A stretch of DNA of 64,000 nucleotides, taken from the NCBI RefSeq assembly GCF_027571385.1, contig NZ_CP085636.1, positions 2,914,001 to 2,978,000 of the forward strand, in the 5' to 3' direction. Position numbers and translations under genes: made by a program. How positions within the stretch are numbered: position 1 is the first letter of the stretch; every line of letters begins with the position of its first letter. The stretch is from Shewanella sp. MTB7 (GTDB lineage: Bacteria; Pseudomonadota; Gammaproteobacteria; Enterobacterales; Shewanellaceae). A model generated the notes under the pieces. That model saw only the letters and a program-made list of their open reading frames with translations, was not told the origin of the DNA and did not search any database. Of the stretch, positions 27,176 to 36,794 are shown piece after piece.

Positions 27176-27508
27176 ATGAAGAGAGTTAAAATGTTTCAAC
27201 TCCTATTGTCATTCTTATCTGTATGTGGATGGTCTTTGGCTGTCTATGCATTGTTAGTTTTTGATAAAGCTAGACCCGATCGGGCGGTAGGATATTATTT
27301 AAGTAAGGGGGCTTCAGTGCGTTTGAGCTGGGATCAAACTCATACGATACAACTCGAATACCTCATCTGGAGCTGTGCGGTAATTAGTTTTATCAGCTTG
27401 GCATTTAACTATTACTTTGCTCACCACAGCAAAATGGGTTATTGGTTTAATATTCCTTTATTGCTTATGTGTTCTCTGGTTGCAGGTTTATACATACGAT
27501 TTATGTGA
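27176..27508 (+). CDS. Hypothetical membrane protein
   Basis: A 110-residue protein with three hydrophobic segments (about 5-25, 55-77 and 86-108). The ATG at 27176 has a TGGAGG ribosome site; an in-frame ATG at 27149 is less well placed. It is convergent with the Nudix gene, with only four bases between stops. I do not recognise the family. Confidence 0.68.
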   Translation: MKRVKMFQLLLSFLSVCGWSLAVYALLVFDKARPDRAVGYYLSKGASVRLSWDQTHTIQLEYLIWSCAVISFISLAFNYYFAHHSKMGYWFNIPLLLMCSLVAGLYIRFM

Positions 27509-27512
27509 AATA

Positions 27513-28082
27513 TTAAGAAGTTAGCTGCTGACACAACTGCTCAATGATGGCTGCGGTAGCACCCCAAATCATGTGTTGTTTGTATTTGATAAAGTAGACT
27601 CTGCATTGCACGCCTTGTCTGCTATAGAGGTAATACTTGCGGTTATTCTTATTTAGCAGAAAAGTTAGCGGAATGGTAAATAGATCGGCGACCTCCCCGG
27701 GATCCAGCACTGGGACGAATCGGTTTTTGACGATACCAAATACTGGGGTGATTTCAAATCCAGTGAAAGTTTTATACTTTGGATGTTGGCCCAAGACTTC
27801 AACATTGGTGATCTTGAGCGCAATCTCCTCTTCTGCTTCTCTTAATGCAGTAGCGATGACATCAGTGTCGAATTTTTCAACTTTTCCTCCCGGAAAACTA
27901 ATCTGTCCCGGGTGGCTGCGAAGGTGCATTGGTCTGCGGGTTAAGATAATATGAGTATCGTTATCGACTTGAGTGAACGCTATCAATACGGCTGCCTGAC
28001 GTAATTTTGTCGATATCTTCGGGCTGATTTGGTCCGCTATAGGCTGAACGTTATACCTCACTCTTAATTCAGGTAAATTCAA
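27513..28082 (-). CDS. Nudix hydrolase, CoA-pyrophosphatase (NudL/YeaB) type
   Basis: A 189-residue Nudix hydrolase. The Nudix box reads GGKVEKFDTDVIATALREAEEEI, cut here as two parts GGKVEKFDTD and ATALREAEEEI, with the REAEEE metal-binding core intact. The preceding LRSHPGQISFPGG is the extra signature of the UPF0035/CoA-pyrophosphatase group, which splits CoA and acyl-CoA to phosphopantetheine and 3',5'-ADP (family knowledge). It begins 23 bases past the stop of pabB on the same strand, so the two form an operon, as they often do in gammaproteobacteria. Confidence 0.87.
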   Translation of the reverse strand: MNLPELRVRYNVQPIADQISPKISTKLRQAAVLIAFTQVDNDTHIILTRRPMHLRSHPGQISFPGGKVEKFDTDVIATALREAEEEIALKITNVEVLGQHPKYKTFTGFEITPVFGIVKNRFVPVLDPGEVADLFTIPLTFLLNKNNRKYYLYSRQGVQCRVYFIKYKQHMIWGATAAIIEQLCQQLTS

Positions 28083-28105
28083 TTTTATCCCCCGTTTGAC
28101 TTTAA

Positions 28106-29509
28106 TTACATATTTTTAAGGACTGGTAGGATTTGACTCACTTTATCATAGGTTTCTTGATATTCCTCTTTAGCAATAGAGTCTGCAACAATCCCGCCGC
28201 CAGCCCAACAATACATGCGATTAGATTGGGCGACTAAGGTTCTAATGGTGATACTTGTATCCATTTGGCCATCTTGGCTTATATAGCCAATAGAACCACA
28301 GTATAGGCTACGTCTGGAGGGTTCAAGCTCCTCAATAATCTCCATTGCACGAATTTTTGGTGCCCCGGTGATCGATCCACCAGGAAACGTTGCTTTCAAA
28401 AGATCGCTTGCTTGGTATGGTGAAGCAAGTTTCGCCGTGATGGTGCTCACCAGATGGTGAACCGCGGGGAAAGTTTCAATACTAAACAAGTGAGGAACAC
28501 TGACCGAACCCGCTTGGGCAACCTTACCAATATCGTTACGTAAAAGATCGACTATCATCAGATTCTCTGCTCGATCTTTTGGAGAATGTGCCAGAGTTAT
28601 TGCTGATTGCTCATCTTCCAATGGGTTGTTAAATCTTGGACGTGTTCCCTTAATCGGTTTAGTTTGAATATCACTGTCCGCCAGTTGAATAAATCGCTCC
28701 GGTGAAATAGACAATACAGTGGCGTTATCCAGTCTGAGAAATGCTGAAAAGGGTGCTTGGTTTGTTTTGCTTAATTTGACATAGGCTTGCCACTCATCGC
28801 CAAGGTAGTCAGCTTCGAACCTGTGGGTTAAATTAATTTGATAACAATCCCCACTCTGTAAATAATGTTGTATTTGATTAAATTTTTCTAGATATTGCTC
28901 ATGGCTGATCTGATTATGCCAGTCGCTTGTAAGAGAGAAATCTTCCTTGTTCGATGTCAAAGGCATACAGAGTAGAGAGTCAAGCTCTGCTAACGTCTGA
29001 TGCAGGGCATCTTGTCCTTGATAATGCACTAAGGTCCAACTGGCGACCTGATAGTCATAAATCAGCGCCCACATATATAGACCTATGTTCATCTCAGGGA
29101 GATCGATATCCCTTTGTGCCATTTCGGGAAGGGTCTCAATTTGTCTACCCAAGTCATAACTAAAGCAGCCCATAGCACCGCCAGAGAAAGGATATTGACT
29201 TAACAATGGCTGTGGGAAGTAACTTTTTAGTGTTTGATTGATAACCTGAAAGGGATCCAAATTTACCGTTTCAATACTATTTTCTCGTGCGTTGCCAAAG
29301 TGTGTGATTCGACTTTGCCCTGATTCTGTCACTATGGTGGCTATTGGACTACAGACGATAATATCGTATCTAGCATCTCCATGATCAGCATTGGCTGAAT
29401 CTAATAACATGGCCCAAGGTTGATCTGAGAAATGTGCAAATAACGCGGTAGTGGTGTGATCCCAAGTCAGCTTTAGTGAAGCTAGCTGTTGCGACGCCGA
29501 ACAACTCAT
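28106..29509 (-). CDS. pabB: Aminodeoxychorismate synthase component I
   Basis: Chorismate-using enzyme that makes 4-amino-4-deoxychorismate for folate; 467 residues. Signatures: PIKGTRPR (the lysine loop of the PabB/TrpE family), DLLRNDIGKVAQAGSV, FPGGSITGAPKIRAMEII, and GSIGYISQDGQMDTSI-like C-terminal sequence. PIKGTRPR instead of the Thr-type anthranilate-synthase motif supports PabB over TrpE. No glutamine amidotransferase domain is attached; a separate PabA/TrpG is expected elsewhere. It is the first gene of a pair with the Nudix hydrolase. Confidence 0.92.
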   Translation of the reverse strand: MSCSASQQLASLKLTWDHTTTALFAHFSDQPWAMLLDSANADHGDARYDIIVCSPIATIVTESGQSRITHFGNARENSIETVNLDPFQVINQTLKSYFPQPLLSQYPFSGGAMGCFSYDLGRQIETLPEMAQRDIDLPEMNIGLYMWALIYDYQVASWTLVHYQGQDALHQTLAELDSLLCMPLTSNKEDFSLTSDWHNQISHEQYLEKFNQIQHYLQSGDCYQINLTHRFEADYLGDEWQAYVKLSKTNQAPFSAFLRLDNATVLSISPERFIQLADSDIQTKPIKGTRPRFNNPLEDEQSAITLAHSPKDRAENLMIVDLLRNDIGKVAQAGSVSVPHLFSIETFPAVHHLVSTITAKLASPYQASDLLKATFPGGSITGAPKIRAMEIIEELEPSRRSLYCGSIGYISQDGQMDTSITIRTLVAQSNRMYCWAGGGIVADSIAKEEYQETYDKVSQILPVLKNM

Positions 29510-29696
29510 CGATTAACCTTAATTAATTGGGTGATTCCCCTAAAACTCACCGATAGAGTATCATAATCATAGGCTAGAATGAAAAAAGCTATAACCAATT
29601 ACTGTGTGGTGTATCCCTCAAAGTTTGCTGAGAGTATCATAGGTTAACTATTATAATAATATTGTAACCCAATGAAACTATTGGAGTGCACCCTAA

Positions 29697-29752
29697 TATA
29701 CCCAAACGACCTCGTCATGCTGAATTCTGTATCTTGAAGTGGTTTGGGTATA
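29697..29752. repeat. 56-bp imperfect palindromic element
   Basis: The ends TATACCCAAAC and GTTTGGGTATA are perfect 11-bp inverted repeats, and the inside is an imperfect palindrome centred near GAATTC. It sits in the leader of the fumarase gene, ending 24 bases before its start codon. It looks like a short dispersed Shewanella repeat (from memory, not searched); only this copy was seen in the window. Confidence 0.65.
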
Positions 29753-29775
29753 AGTCCAATAAAAAGGAAGAGTCT

Positions 29776-31290
29776 GTGAGTAAAGAAGTCATCATAAAGC
29801 AAGCCGATCTTATCGAGAGTATTGCCGATTCGCTACAATATATCTCTTATTACCACCCTAAAGATTTCGTTGATGCTATGTCTGAAGCCTATGAGCGTGA
29901 AGAAAGCGCTGCCGCAAAAGATGCAATCGCACAGATTTTGATTAACTCGCGTATGTCAGCAGAGGGAAAACGTCCTCTTTGCCAAGATACAGGTATTGTG
30001 ACATGTTTCGTTAAAATTGGTATGGACGTCAGATGGGATAAAACCGACATGACTGTTCAGCAGATGGTCGATGAAGGGGTACGCCAAGCCTATAAAAATC
30101 CAGATAATCCACTTCGTGCTTCAATCGTTTCCGATCCTGCTGGCACCCGTAAAAATACTAAAGACAACACCCCCTCAGTGGTTCATATTGATATGGTTTT
30201 AGGTAATTATGTTGATGTTGCTATTGCGGCAAAAGGGGGGGGGTCAGAAAATAAATCTAAAATGGCCATGTTAAATCCATCGGATGACGTTGCTGCTTGG
30301 GTTGAGAAAACCTTACCAACTATGGGCGCTGGTTGGTGTCCTCCAGGGATGTTAGGCATAGGCATTGGTGGTACGGCTGAAAAGGCGGCGGTTATGGCTA
30401 AAGAGTCCCTAATGGATCCGGTCAATATTCATGAACTGCAAGCTAAAGGCGCTGAGACGACTGAAGAGAAGATGCGTTTAGACATTTTTACTCGAGCTAA
30501 CAATTTAGGCATTGGTGCCCAAGGACTCGGGGGATTAACGACGGTTTTGGATATCAAAATTAAAACGGCTCCAACACACGCAGCATCTAAACCTGTAGTG
30601 ATGATCCCAAATTGTGCCGCCACACGTCATGTGCACTTTCATCTTGACGGAACTGGTCCAGCTGTACTCACCCCGCCGTCACTTGAAGACTGGCCTGTGA
30701 TCACGCGTGAGGCCGGCGAGAATACCCGTAGAGTCGATCTTAATACTGTGACTCAAGCAGACATCGAGCAGTGGAAGAGCGGTGATACTTTACTGCTTAA
30801 TGGCAAGATGCTGACTGGCCGAGATGCAGCACATAAACGTATTCAAGGCTTGATTGAATCCGGTGAAGGGCTTCCTAAAGGTGTCGATTTCACTGGTAAG
30901 TTTATCTATTATGTGGGGCCAGTTGATCCCGTTGGTGATGAAGTTGTAGGACCTGCTGGCCCAACAACGGCGACACGTATGGATAAGTTCACCGATCTCA
31001 TGTTAGAGAAAACAGGCCTGATGGGAATGATAGGTAAAGCTGAGCGTGGACCCGCTACGGTGGCATCGATTAAGAAAAATAAGGCCGTTTATTTAATGGC
31101 TGTTGGCGGCGCTGCATACCTTGTGTCTAAAGCGATTAAAAAATCACGCGTGGTTGCTTTTGCCGATCTAGGCATGGAAGCGATTTACGAGTTTGATGTG
31201 AAAGATATGCCAGTGACAGTTGCGGTTGATTCAGAAGGGGTGAATGCCCATGAAACCGGTCCGGCTATCTGGAAAGTTAAATTAAGCTAG
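29776..31290 (+). CDS. fumA: Class I fumarate hydratase (iron-sulfur)
   Basis: Oxygen-sensitive [4Fe-4S] fumarase of the TCA cycle, interconverting fumarate and malate; 504 residues. Cluster cysteines are likely those in PLCQDTG, GAGWCPPGM and MIPNCAATRH; KGGGSENKS and VGPAGPTTATRMDKFTD are other conserved blocks. GTG at 29776 with AAGGA upstream is the best start. A GTG at 29686 keeps the frame open but would translate the palindromic repeat into a meaningless N-terminus. A terminator hairpin follows at 31316-31346. Confidence 0.93.
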   Translation: MSKEVIIKQADLIESIADSLQYISYYHPKDFVDAMSEAYEREESAAAKDAIAQILINSRMSAEGKRPLCQDTGIVTCFVKIGMDVRWDKTDMTVQQMVDEGVRQAYKNPDNPLRASIVSDPAGTRKNTKDNTPSVVHIDMVLGNYVDVAIAAKGGGSENKSKMAMLNPSDDVAAWVEKTLPTMGAGWCPPGMLGIGIGGTAEKAAVMAKESLMDPVNIHELQAKGAETTEEKMRLDIFTRANNLGIGAQGLGGLTTVLDIKIKTAPTHAASKPVVMIPNCAATRHVHFHLDGTGPAVLTPPSLEDWPVITREAGENTRRVDLNTVTQADIEQWKSGDTLLLNGKMLTGRDAAHKRIQGLIESGEGLPKGVDFTGKFIYYVGPVDPVGDEVVGPAGPTTATRMDKFTDLMLEKTGLMGMIGKAERGPATVASIKKNKAVYLMAVGGAAYLVSKAIKKSRVVAFADLGMEAIYEFDVKDMPVTVAVDSEGVNAHETGPAIWKVKLS

Positions 31291-31315
31291 TAATTGGTTA
31301 AAGCAGTCTACATAA

Positions 31316-31346
31316 AGAAGGCTTAGGCATCTTGCCTAAGCCTTCT
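31316..31346 (+). terminator. Terminator hairpin after the fumarase gene
   Basis: Perfect 14-bp inverted repeat AGAAGGCTTAGGCA / TGCCTAAGCCTTCT with a 3-base loop. The T-run after it is weak (TATT). Confidence 0.7.
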
Positions 31347-31448
31347 TATTTGGATAATGTGCCTCTTGATAACAAAGAAGGATAGCGAAAAAGTCCTAGA
31401 CTGAGTCGCTTGTAAATCGAACTGCAATCAACAAAGATGATAATAATA

Positions 31449-33503
31449 ATGAAAAAATCTGCACTCATATTTGCTTTGGCTACTGCCGGATGTATCGGCA
31501 CAGTCCAAGCTGCTATAGCTGAGGACTTTACGGTTCAACACTTAGTTAAAATTAACAAGCTTCATTCAGCAACATTGTCAAATGATGGCAATAAACTGGT
31601 TTATGCTGTCAAAAAATTTGATAGCGAAGGAAAAGCCAGTTCTGATCTCTATATTCAAGATATTTCTATTCCAAACAGTAAAGCCAAACAGCTTACTTCT
31701 GCACCGGGTACTGAGCACAACGTGGCTTTTTCTGCCGATGATAACACTCTCTATTTTCTAGCTAACCGTGATGGTTCCAGTCAGTTGCACTCATTATCAC
31801 TTTCTGGTGGTGAAGCGATTCAAATATCTGATCTACCGCTGGATGTTGAAGGCTTTAAACTTTCACAAGACAGCAAACAAATCGTATTAAACATGCGCGT
31901 CTTCCCAGAGTGCAAAGACTTAACTTGTTCAAAGGATATGTTTACCGCCCAAGAGGATCGAAAATCGACCGGGCGTGAATATAAGCAGCTAATGGTGAGG
32001 CATTGGGACACGTGGAGCGATCATTCTCGCAGCCATCTCTTTGTCGCACAGCTTAACGGCGAAAAGATTTTGACTGCGGTGGATGTGACTGCCGGGCTAA
32101 ACACTGAAACACCGCCAAAGCCATTCTCTGGCATGGAGGAGGTGACTTTTACTCCAGATGGAAAATATGTGGTTTACAGTGCTAAGGCACCGAGTAAAGA
32201 CCAAGCTTGGATCACTAACTATGACCTATGGCAGGTGCCGGTTTCAGGTGGTAAATCGGTCAATCTAACTGAAGCCAATAAAGCCTGGGATGCACTGCCG
32301 ACTTATTCTGCCGATGGTCGTTACTTAGCGTATCTGGCGATGACTAAACCAGGTTTTGAGGCCGACCGTTATCGCATCATGTTACGTGATACCGTCACCG
32401 GGCAGGAGAAAGAGGTTGCTCCTTTATGGGACAGAAGTGCTAGCTCGCTAGCATTTGGTAAAGATAATCGCACCTTGTATGTGACTGCTCAAGATGTTGG
32501 TCAAGTTACTGTATTTGAAGTAAATACTCAATTTGGTGATGTTAAAACGATATTTAACGACGGCAGTAATAGCATCGTTGCGGTCACGAACGAGAAAATA
32601 ATCTTTAATCACAAAAGTTTAATTCAGCCAGGCGATCTGCACTCTATCAATATCGATGGACAAGGGTTAACGCGTTTAACCGATGTGAACAAAGACAAGC
32701 TGGCCAAAATTAGATTTGGTGAGTTTGACCAGTTCAGCTTTAAAGGCTGGAATAACGAAGAGGTTCACGGCTATTGGATAAAGCCTACTGATTATAAAGT
32801 GGGCCAAAAATACCCGATTGCTTTTCTCGTTCACGGTGGACCTCAAGGCTCATTTGGTAACTCATTTAGCAGCCGCTGGAATGCGCAACTATGGGCTGGT
32901 GCTGGTTATGGCGTGGTCATGATCGATTTCCATGGCTCTACTGGTTATGGCCAAGCCTTTACTGATTCGATTTCGAAAGATTGGGGCGGTAAGCCACTTG
33001 AAGATCTTCAAAAAGGATTAGCTGCAGTCACTAAGCAACAAAAGTGGCTCGATGGAGAACGCACCTGTGCCTTAGGCGGCTCATACGGTGGTTATATGAT
33101 GAACTGGATCCAAGGTAATTGGAGCGATGGATTTAACTGCTTAGTCAATCATGCTGGTCTGTTTGATATGCGTTCTATGTATTATGTTACCGAGGAGCTC
33201 TGGTTTCCCGAATATGAGTTTGGTGGCACATATCAGGACAACAAAGAACTGTACGAGAAGTTTAATCCAGTCAATTATGTTGAAAACTGGAAAACACCGA
33301 TGTTGATTATCCATGGTGAGAAAGACTTCCGCGTTCCTTATGATCAAGGTCTAGCGGCGTTTAGCTTCATGCAACGCAAGGGCATTCCTTCAGAGTTACT
33401 TATCTACCCTGAAGAGAATCACTGGATCTTAAACCCGGATAACCTTGAACAGTGGTACGCCAACGTATTGGGTTGGATGGATCGTTGGACTGAAAACAAA
33501 TAG
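31449..33503 (+). CDS. Exported S9-family serine peptidase (dipeptidyl/acylaminoacyl peptidase)
   Basis: A 684-residue prolyl-oligopeptidase-type enzyme. Residues 1-26 form a signal peptide (MKKSALIFALATAGCIGTVQA), so it acts in the periplasm or outside. A beta-propeller region follows (about 40-430), then an alpha/beta-hydrolase domain: nucleophile Ser in GGSYGGYM, an acid after IIHGEKDFRVP, and the histidine in EENHWI. Two ATG codons 12 bases apart could start it; the second gives the better signal peptide. A terminator follows at 33524-33552. The natural substrate is probably peptides used as food (inference). Confidence 0.9.
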   Translation: MKKSALIFALATAGCIGTVQAAIAEDFTVQHLVKINKLHSATLSNDGNKLVYAVKKFDSEGKASSDLYIQDISIPNSKAKQLTSAPGTEHNVAFSADDNTLYFLANRDGSSQLHSLSLSGGEAIQISDLPLDVEGFKLSQDSKQIVLNMRVFPECKDLTCSKDMFTAQEDRKSTGREYKQLMVRHWDTWSDHSRSHLFVAQLNGEKILTAVDVTAGLNTETPPKPFSGMEEVTFTPDGKYVVYSAKAPSKDQAWITNYDLWQVPVSGGKSVNLTEANKAWDALPTYSADGRYLAYLAMTKPGFEADRYRIMLRDTVTGQEKEVAPLWDRSASSLAFGKDNRTLYVTAQDVGQVTVFEVNTQFGDVKTIFNDGSNSIVAVTNEKIIFNHKSLIQPGDLHSINIDGQGLTRLTDVNKDKLAKIRFGEFDQFSFKGWNNEEVHGYWIKPTDYKVGQKYPIAFLVHGGPQGSFGNSFSSRWNAQLWAGAGYGVVMIDFHGSTGYGQAFTDSISKDWGGKPLEDLQKGLAAVTKQQKWLDGERTCALGGSYGGYMMNWIQGNWSDGFNCLVNHAGLFDMRSMYYVTEELWFPEYEFGGTYQDNKELYEKFNPVNYVENWKTPMLIIHGEKDFRVPYDQGLAAFSFMQRKGIPSELLIYPEENHWILNPDNLEQWYANVLGWMDRWTENK

Positions 33504-33523
33504 GTTCAATGACAATATAGCTC

Positions 33524-33552
33524 AAAAAAGGTCAGCGAATGCTGGCCTTTTT
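33524..33552 (+). terminator. Rho-independent terminator after the S9 peptidase gene
   Basis: AAAAAAGGTCAGC / GCTGGCCTTTTTT with a GAAT loop and one G-U pair. Confidence 0.88.
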
Positions 33553-33657
33553 TGTGGGTAAATGTAATCTTAAATTTGATCTGTTGCAATTGAATCTTTA
33601 TACATTAATTTTCATGAATCCAAGCTTTACGAAGCTAAACCCAATAAGGAATGAACA

Positions 33658-34995
33658 ATGCGGCTTATCCATCTCTTTAAGAAGGAACTTGCACATGAGG
33701 CCCGAGATTGGGTACGCGAGGAGTTAGTATCTGAAACTCAAGCCAATGCTATTTTGGCGCGTTATGGCGAGTCGCTAAATGAAGACCCCAACAAAAACTC
33801 ATTTGGTTACTACTTGCTAATGTCTCTTGGTGCCTTGTTTCTGGGGCTTGCCTTAATTCTTATTGTTTCCCATAACTGGGATGAGATCCCACGTCTTGGG
33901 CGTACCATTGCATTGTTATTACTAACCTTGGGTTGTAACGGACAAGGGATTCGACTTTTTTTGTCAGAGCGAAAACAAGCTGGGACTGCTTGGCTTCTTT
34001 TCGGTAGCGTCAGCTATGGAACCAGTATTATGCTGATCGCTCAGATATATCATTTAGGAGAGCATTTTCCTGATGGTATTTTCTGGTGGGCAATCGGTAT
34101 TTTACCTTTAGTTATTTTTACACAAAGCCGATTACTGGCGCTGCTCTCGTTAACATTGGCGAGTATTTGGATGATAGTGGAAACAGGTGAAGATTTTTTT
34201 CCAACCCTATATCCTCTGTTTGCCATCGTTACACTCTGGTTAACTCTGTTTCAAAAATCATCACGACTGCTTTTCATCGCGAGTATTGCAGGTTTAATTA
34301 TCTGGTTAAACTTAGCGCTGGCTTGGTTGATGGGAAGTGGGATTCATTTTGCTCCCTTTGAAGAGCAACTGCCGTTCTCTTTAGGTATCGGCATATTTCT
34401 CAATGGTGTAGCTTGGTGGCTAATGAGAACGAATAAGCATGATTGGAGAGAATACGGTTTGGTTACGCATATTTGGCTACTTAGGGTGTCCATCATCACT
34501 TTGCTTATTCTCAGTTTCGAAGGTGCATGGGAGGATTATTCGTCTGGATTTGATTGGTTATCCATTAGTGGTATTGCTGCAGTATTTCTCTGCGGTGGTC
34601 TATCTTGGTCTTTATCGCGAAAAAGCGGTTTGTATGCATCAAGCCCAGCTTTATTAATGAGCAGTTATTTGGGGTGCTGTTTTCTCTTGCTCACAGCGAT
34701 GGATAAGATGGAGTTTGTCACTGCGATTGTAACCAACTTAATCTTAGTGTTAATGGGGATTTTACTCATTCGTCGAGGGATAGATCAGAATCAAACTCAC
34801 TACTTTTATACTGGAGTGGTAACTCTGCTATTGACGGCATTCCTGCGTTACTTTGATCTCATCGGTGATTATATTGGTGGTGCGATACTCTTTATGGTGG
34901 CAGCCGCTATTTTGATGGCTGCGGCTAAATACTGGAAATATCACCTCAAACTGGTGACCGAAACGGGCAAAGCACAAGATCAGGAGTCAGCGTAA
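33658..34995 (+). CDS. DUF2157 polytopic membrane protein
   Basis: A 445-residue inner-membrane protein with about 12 hydrophobic helices after a soluble N-terminus. The beginning (LARYGESLNEDP, then LGALFLGLALILIVSHNWDEIPRLGRT) is the pattern of DUF2157. The ATG at 33658 follows AAGGAATG. It overlaps the next gene by one base (TAATG), and DUF2157 and GDYXXLXY genes are found side by side in many bacteria. No function is known to me. Confidence 0.82.
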   Translation: MRLIHLFKKELAHEARDWVREELVSETQANAILARYGESLNEDPNKNSFGYYLLMSLGALFLGLALILIVSHNWDEIPRLGRTIALLLLTLGCNGQGIRLFLSERKQAGTAWLLFGSVSYGTSIMLIAQIYHLGEHFPDGIFWWAIGILPLVIFTQSRLLALLSLTLASIWMIVETGEDFFPTLYPLFAIVTLWLTLFQKSSRLLFIASIAGLIIWLNLALAWLMGSGIHFAPFEEQLPFSLGIGIFLNGVAWWLMRTNKHDWREYGLVTHIWLLRVSIITLLILSFEGAWEDYSSGFDWLSISGIAAVFLCGGLSWSLSRKSGLYASSPALLMSSYLGCCFLLLTAMDKMEFVTAIVTNLILVLMGILLIRRGIDQNQTHYFYTGVVTLLLTAFLRYFDLIGDYIGGAILFMVAAAILMAAAKYWKYHLKLVTETGKAQDQESA

Positions 34996-35552
34996 TGGAT
35001 AATGTCACGATGCCGTCATGGCTTACTATGCCGCCAAGTAGAAAAGTCATTAAAATTGGTTTGCTTGTGACACTGCTGTTACAACTTTCAGTACTGTGTG
35101 TGGAGTATCTTGGTGCTGTATGGCCGATTTGGACTGGTAAGGAGATAGTGCTCAAGACAGAGCCTGTGGATCCCAGAAGTTTGTTTAGGGGCAACTATGT
35201 TCGGCTTAATTATGATATCAATAGAATCGTTCAAAGTGATGCCGGTGAGTTTAAGTTAAACAGTGTCGTTTACCTTGTACTGCATGAGCAAAAAGGCGTA
35301 TGGCAAGGCAGTGAGATAACACGTGTTATGCCAACAGAAGGTGACTTTATTCGAGGGCGAGTACGGAGCCATTATGGTGAAGTGTTAAATGTCGATTATG
35401 GTATTGAAGCTTTTTTTATGCCAAAAGAGAAAGCCTTGGCGGTGGAGAAGGAGATGCGAGGCACTGGTACAACAAAGGTGCGCGTTTTTATTTCAGACAC
35501 AGGTAAAGCTCGCGCAGTAGCATTTAAATGCATTGCAAAAGCCTGTGAGTGA
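34995..35552 (+). CDS. GDYXXLXY-domain membrane-anchored protein
   Basis: A 185-residue protein with one N-terminal membrane helix (about 20-42) and an outer-facing domain. It carries the name motif of the family as RGNYVRLNYDI, preceded by VDPRSLF. It is translationally coupled to the DUF2157 gene and, by family knowledge, forms a two-gene unit with it. Its role is unknown. Confidence 0.83.
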   Translation: MDNVTMPSWLTMPPSRKVIKIGLLVTLLLQLSVLCVEYLGAVWPIWTGKEIVLKTEPVDPRSLFRGNYVRLNYDINRIVQSDAGEFKLNSVVYLVLHEQKGVWQGSEITRVMPTEGDFIRGRVRSHYGEVLNVDYGIEAFFMPKEKALAVEKEMRGTGTTKVRVFISDTGKARAVAFKCIAKACE

Positions 35553-35575
35553 CGTCTAAATTTAAAGGGGGTGGT

Positions 35576-36079
35576 GTGAGACGAGTTGTTATTTTTGGTA
35601 ATTCAGGTTCTGGTAAATCAACTTTAGCAAAGCACTTATGTGACTGTGAAGGTTTATCTCATCTAGATCTCGACCTAGTAGCATGGTTGCCGATGGTAGG
35701 CGGGGAAATACCGGAACGTATGCCTATCTCTGAGTCAAAACAGAAGTTGGAGTCGTTTATGTCTCAACAGAACTCTTGGGTCATTGAGGGCTGTTACATC
35801 GATCTTGTCGACTTGCTCAATGAGAAAGCGACAGAAATTATCTTTATGGATTTAAACGAACAAGCATGCAAGGAAAATGCTAAGTCACGTCCTTGGGAGC
35901 CCCATAAATATGAGAGTAAAGCTGCGCAAGAAACTAACTTAGTCATGTTAATTGAGTGGATAAGCCAGTATTATCTGCGGGACGATGAGTTCTCCTATCA
36001 GAGCCATTTGGCTTTTTTCAATCGTTATATAGGTAAGAAAAGCAGATTAGTAGAGAATCCCTCTGTACTGGTCAATTGA
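35576..36079 (+). CDS. P-loop kinase-like protein (adenylate/shikimate kinase fold)
   Basis: A small P-loop NTPase of 167 residues. It starts RRVVIFGNSGSGKST (Walker A), followed by LDLDLVAW, which matches the substrate-aspartate region of small kinases, and IEGCYIDL. The late Arg-rich lid region is short. Members of this type are often labelled topology-modulation or adenylate-kinase-like proteins; the substrate is unknown. GTG at 35576 with AAAGGGGGT upstream was chosen, because homologues begin close to the P-loop; a GTG at 35549 overlapping the previous stop is the alternative. Confidence 0.75.
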   Translation: MRRVVIFGNSGSGKSTLAKHLCDCEGLSHLDLDLVAWLPMVGGEIPERMPISESKQKLESFMSQQNSWVIEGCYIDLVDLLNEKATEIIFMDLNEQACKENAKSRPWEPHKYESKAAQETNLVMLIEWISQYYLRDDEFSYQSHLAFFNRYIGKKSRLVENPSVLVN

Positions 36080-36119
36080 CCGTTCCTCCCTTTGTTCTAA
36101 TTTATGAGAAGTACTTTAC

Positions 36120-36794
36120 ATGCAATACCAATGGATACTCTTTGATGCAGACGAAACCTTGTTTCATTTCGATGCATTTGCAGGTCTTAAACTCATGTTT
36201 AGCCGTTTTGATATCGATTTTACTCGCATCGATTTTGAACTGTACCAAAAAGTGAATAAACCTCTCTGGGTTGATTATCAGGATGGGCTCATTAGCGCAG
36301 CTCAATTACAGACTAGAAGATTTACTGAATGGGGGCATAAAATTGGTGTAAGTGCCCAGCAACTTAATAGTGCATTTCTTAAGGCGATGGGGGAGATTTG
36401 TACCTTGTTGCCAGGCGCTAAAGCGCTTATCGATGGCTTACACGGTAAGGTAAATCTTGGGATCATCACTAATGGTTTCACCGCGCTTCAAACCGTGCGT
36501 TTAGAGAAAACTGGATTGCTTCATGCATTTGATCAAGTAGTGATATCAGAAGAGGTCGGTATTGCTAAACCCGATGTGGGTATTTTTAATCACGCCTTAA
36601 TGCGCATGAATAATCCTGAGCGAAATAAGGTGTTAATGGTAGGGGATAACCCACATTCAGATATTCTTGGAGGATTAAATGCAGGTTTAGATACTTGCTG
36701 GTTAAACTCTGCGAAGCAGCCAACACCCGATGGGATCACTCCCCATTATGAGGTTAAATCTCTGTATGAACTTCAACTGTTACTTACTCATTAA
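36120..36794 (+). CDS. yjjG: Pyrimidine 5'-nucleotidase YjjG (HAD family)
   Basis: HAD-superfamily phosphatase of 224 residues that removes phosphate from pyrimidine nucleotides, including non-canonical ones (known for E. coli YjjG). Motif I reads LFDADETLFHFD (catalytic Asp in DADETL), motif II TNG in GIITNGFTALQ, motif III lysine in GIAKPDVGIF and motif IV GDNPHSDILGG. The DADETL form and FHFD cap start are characteristic for YjjG. It follows the P-loop gene on the same strand. Confidence 0.9.
   Translation: MQYQWILFDADETLFHFDAFAGLKLMFSRFDIDFTRIDFELYQKVNKPLWVDYQDGLISAAQLQTRRFTEWGHKIGVSAQQLNSAFLKAMGEICTLLPGAKALIDGLHGKVNLGIITNGFTALQTVRLEKTGLLHAFDQVVISEEVGIAKPDVGIFNHALMRMNNPERNKVLMVGDNPHSDILGGLNAGLDTCWLNSAKQPTPDGITPHYEVKSLYELQLLLTH

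Noticed and set aside
29686..29775. N-terminal extension of the fumarase from an upstream GTG
   Set aside because: It would translate a palindromic repeat; the GTG at 29776 has a better ribosome site and fits the family.
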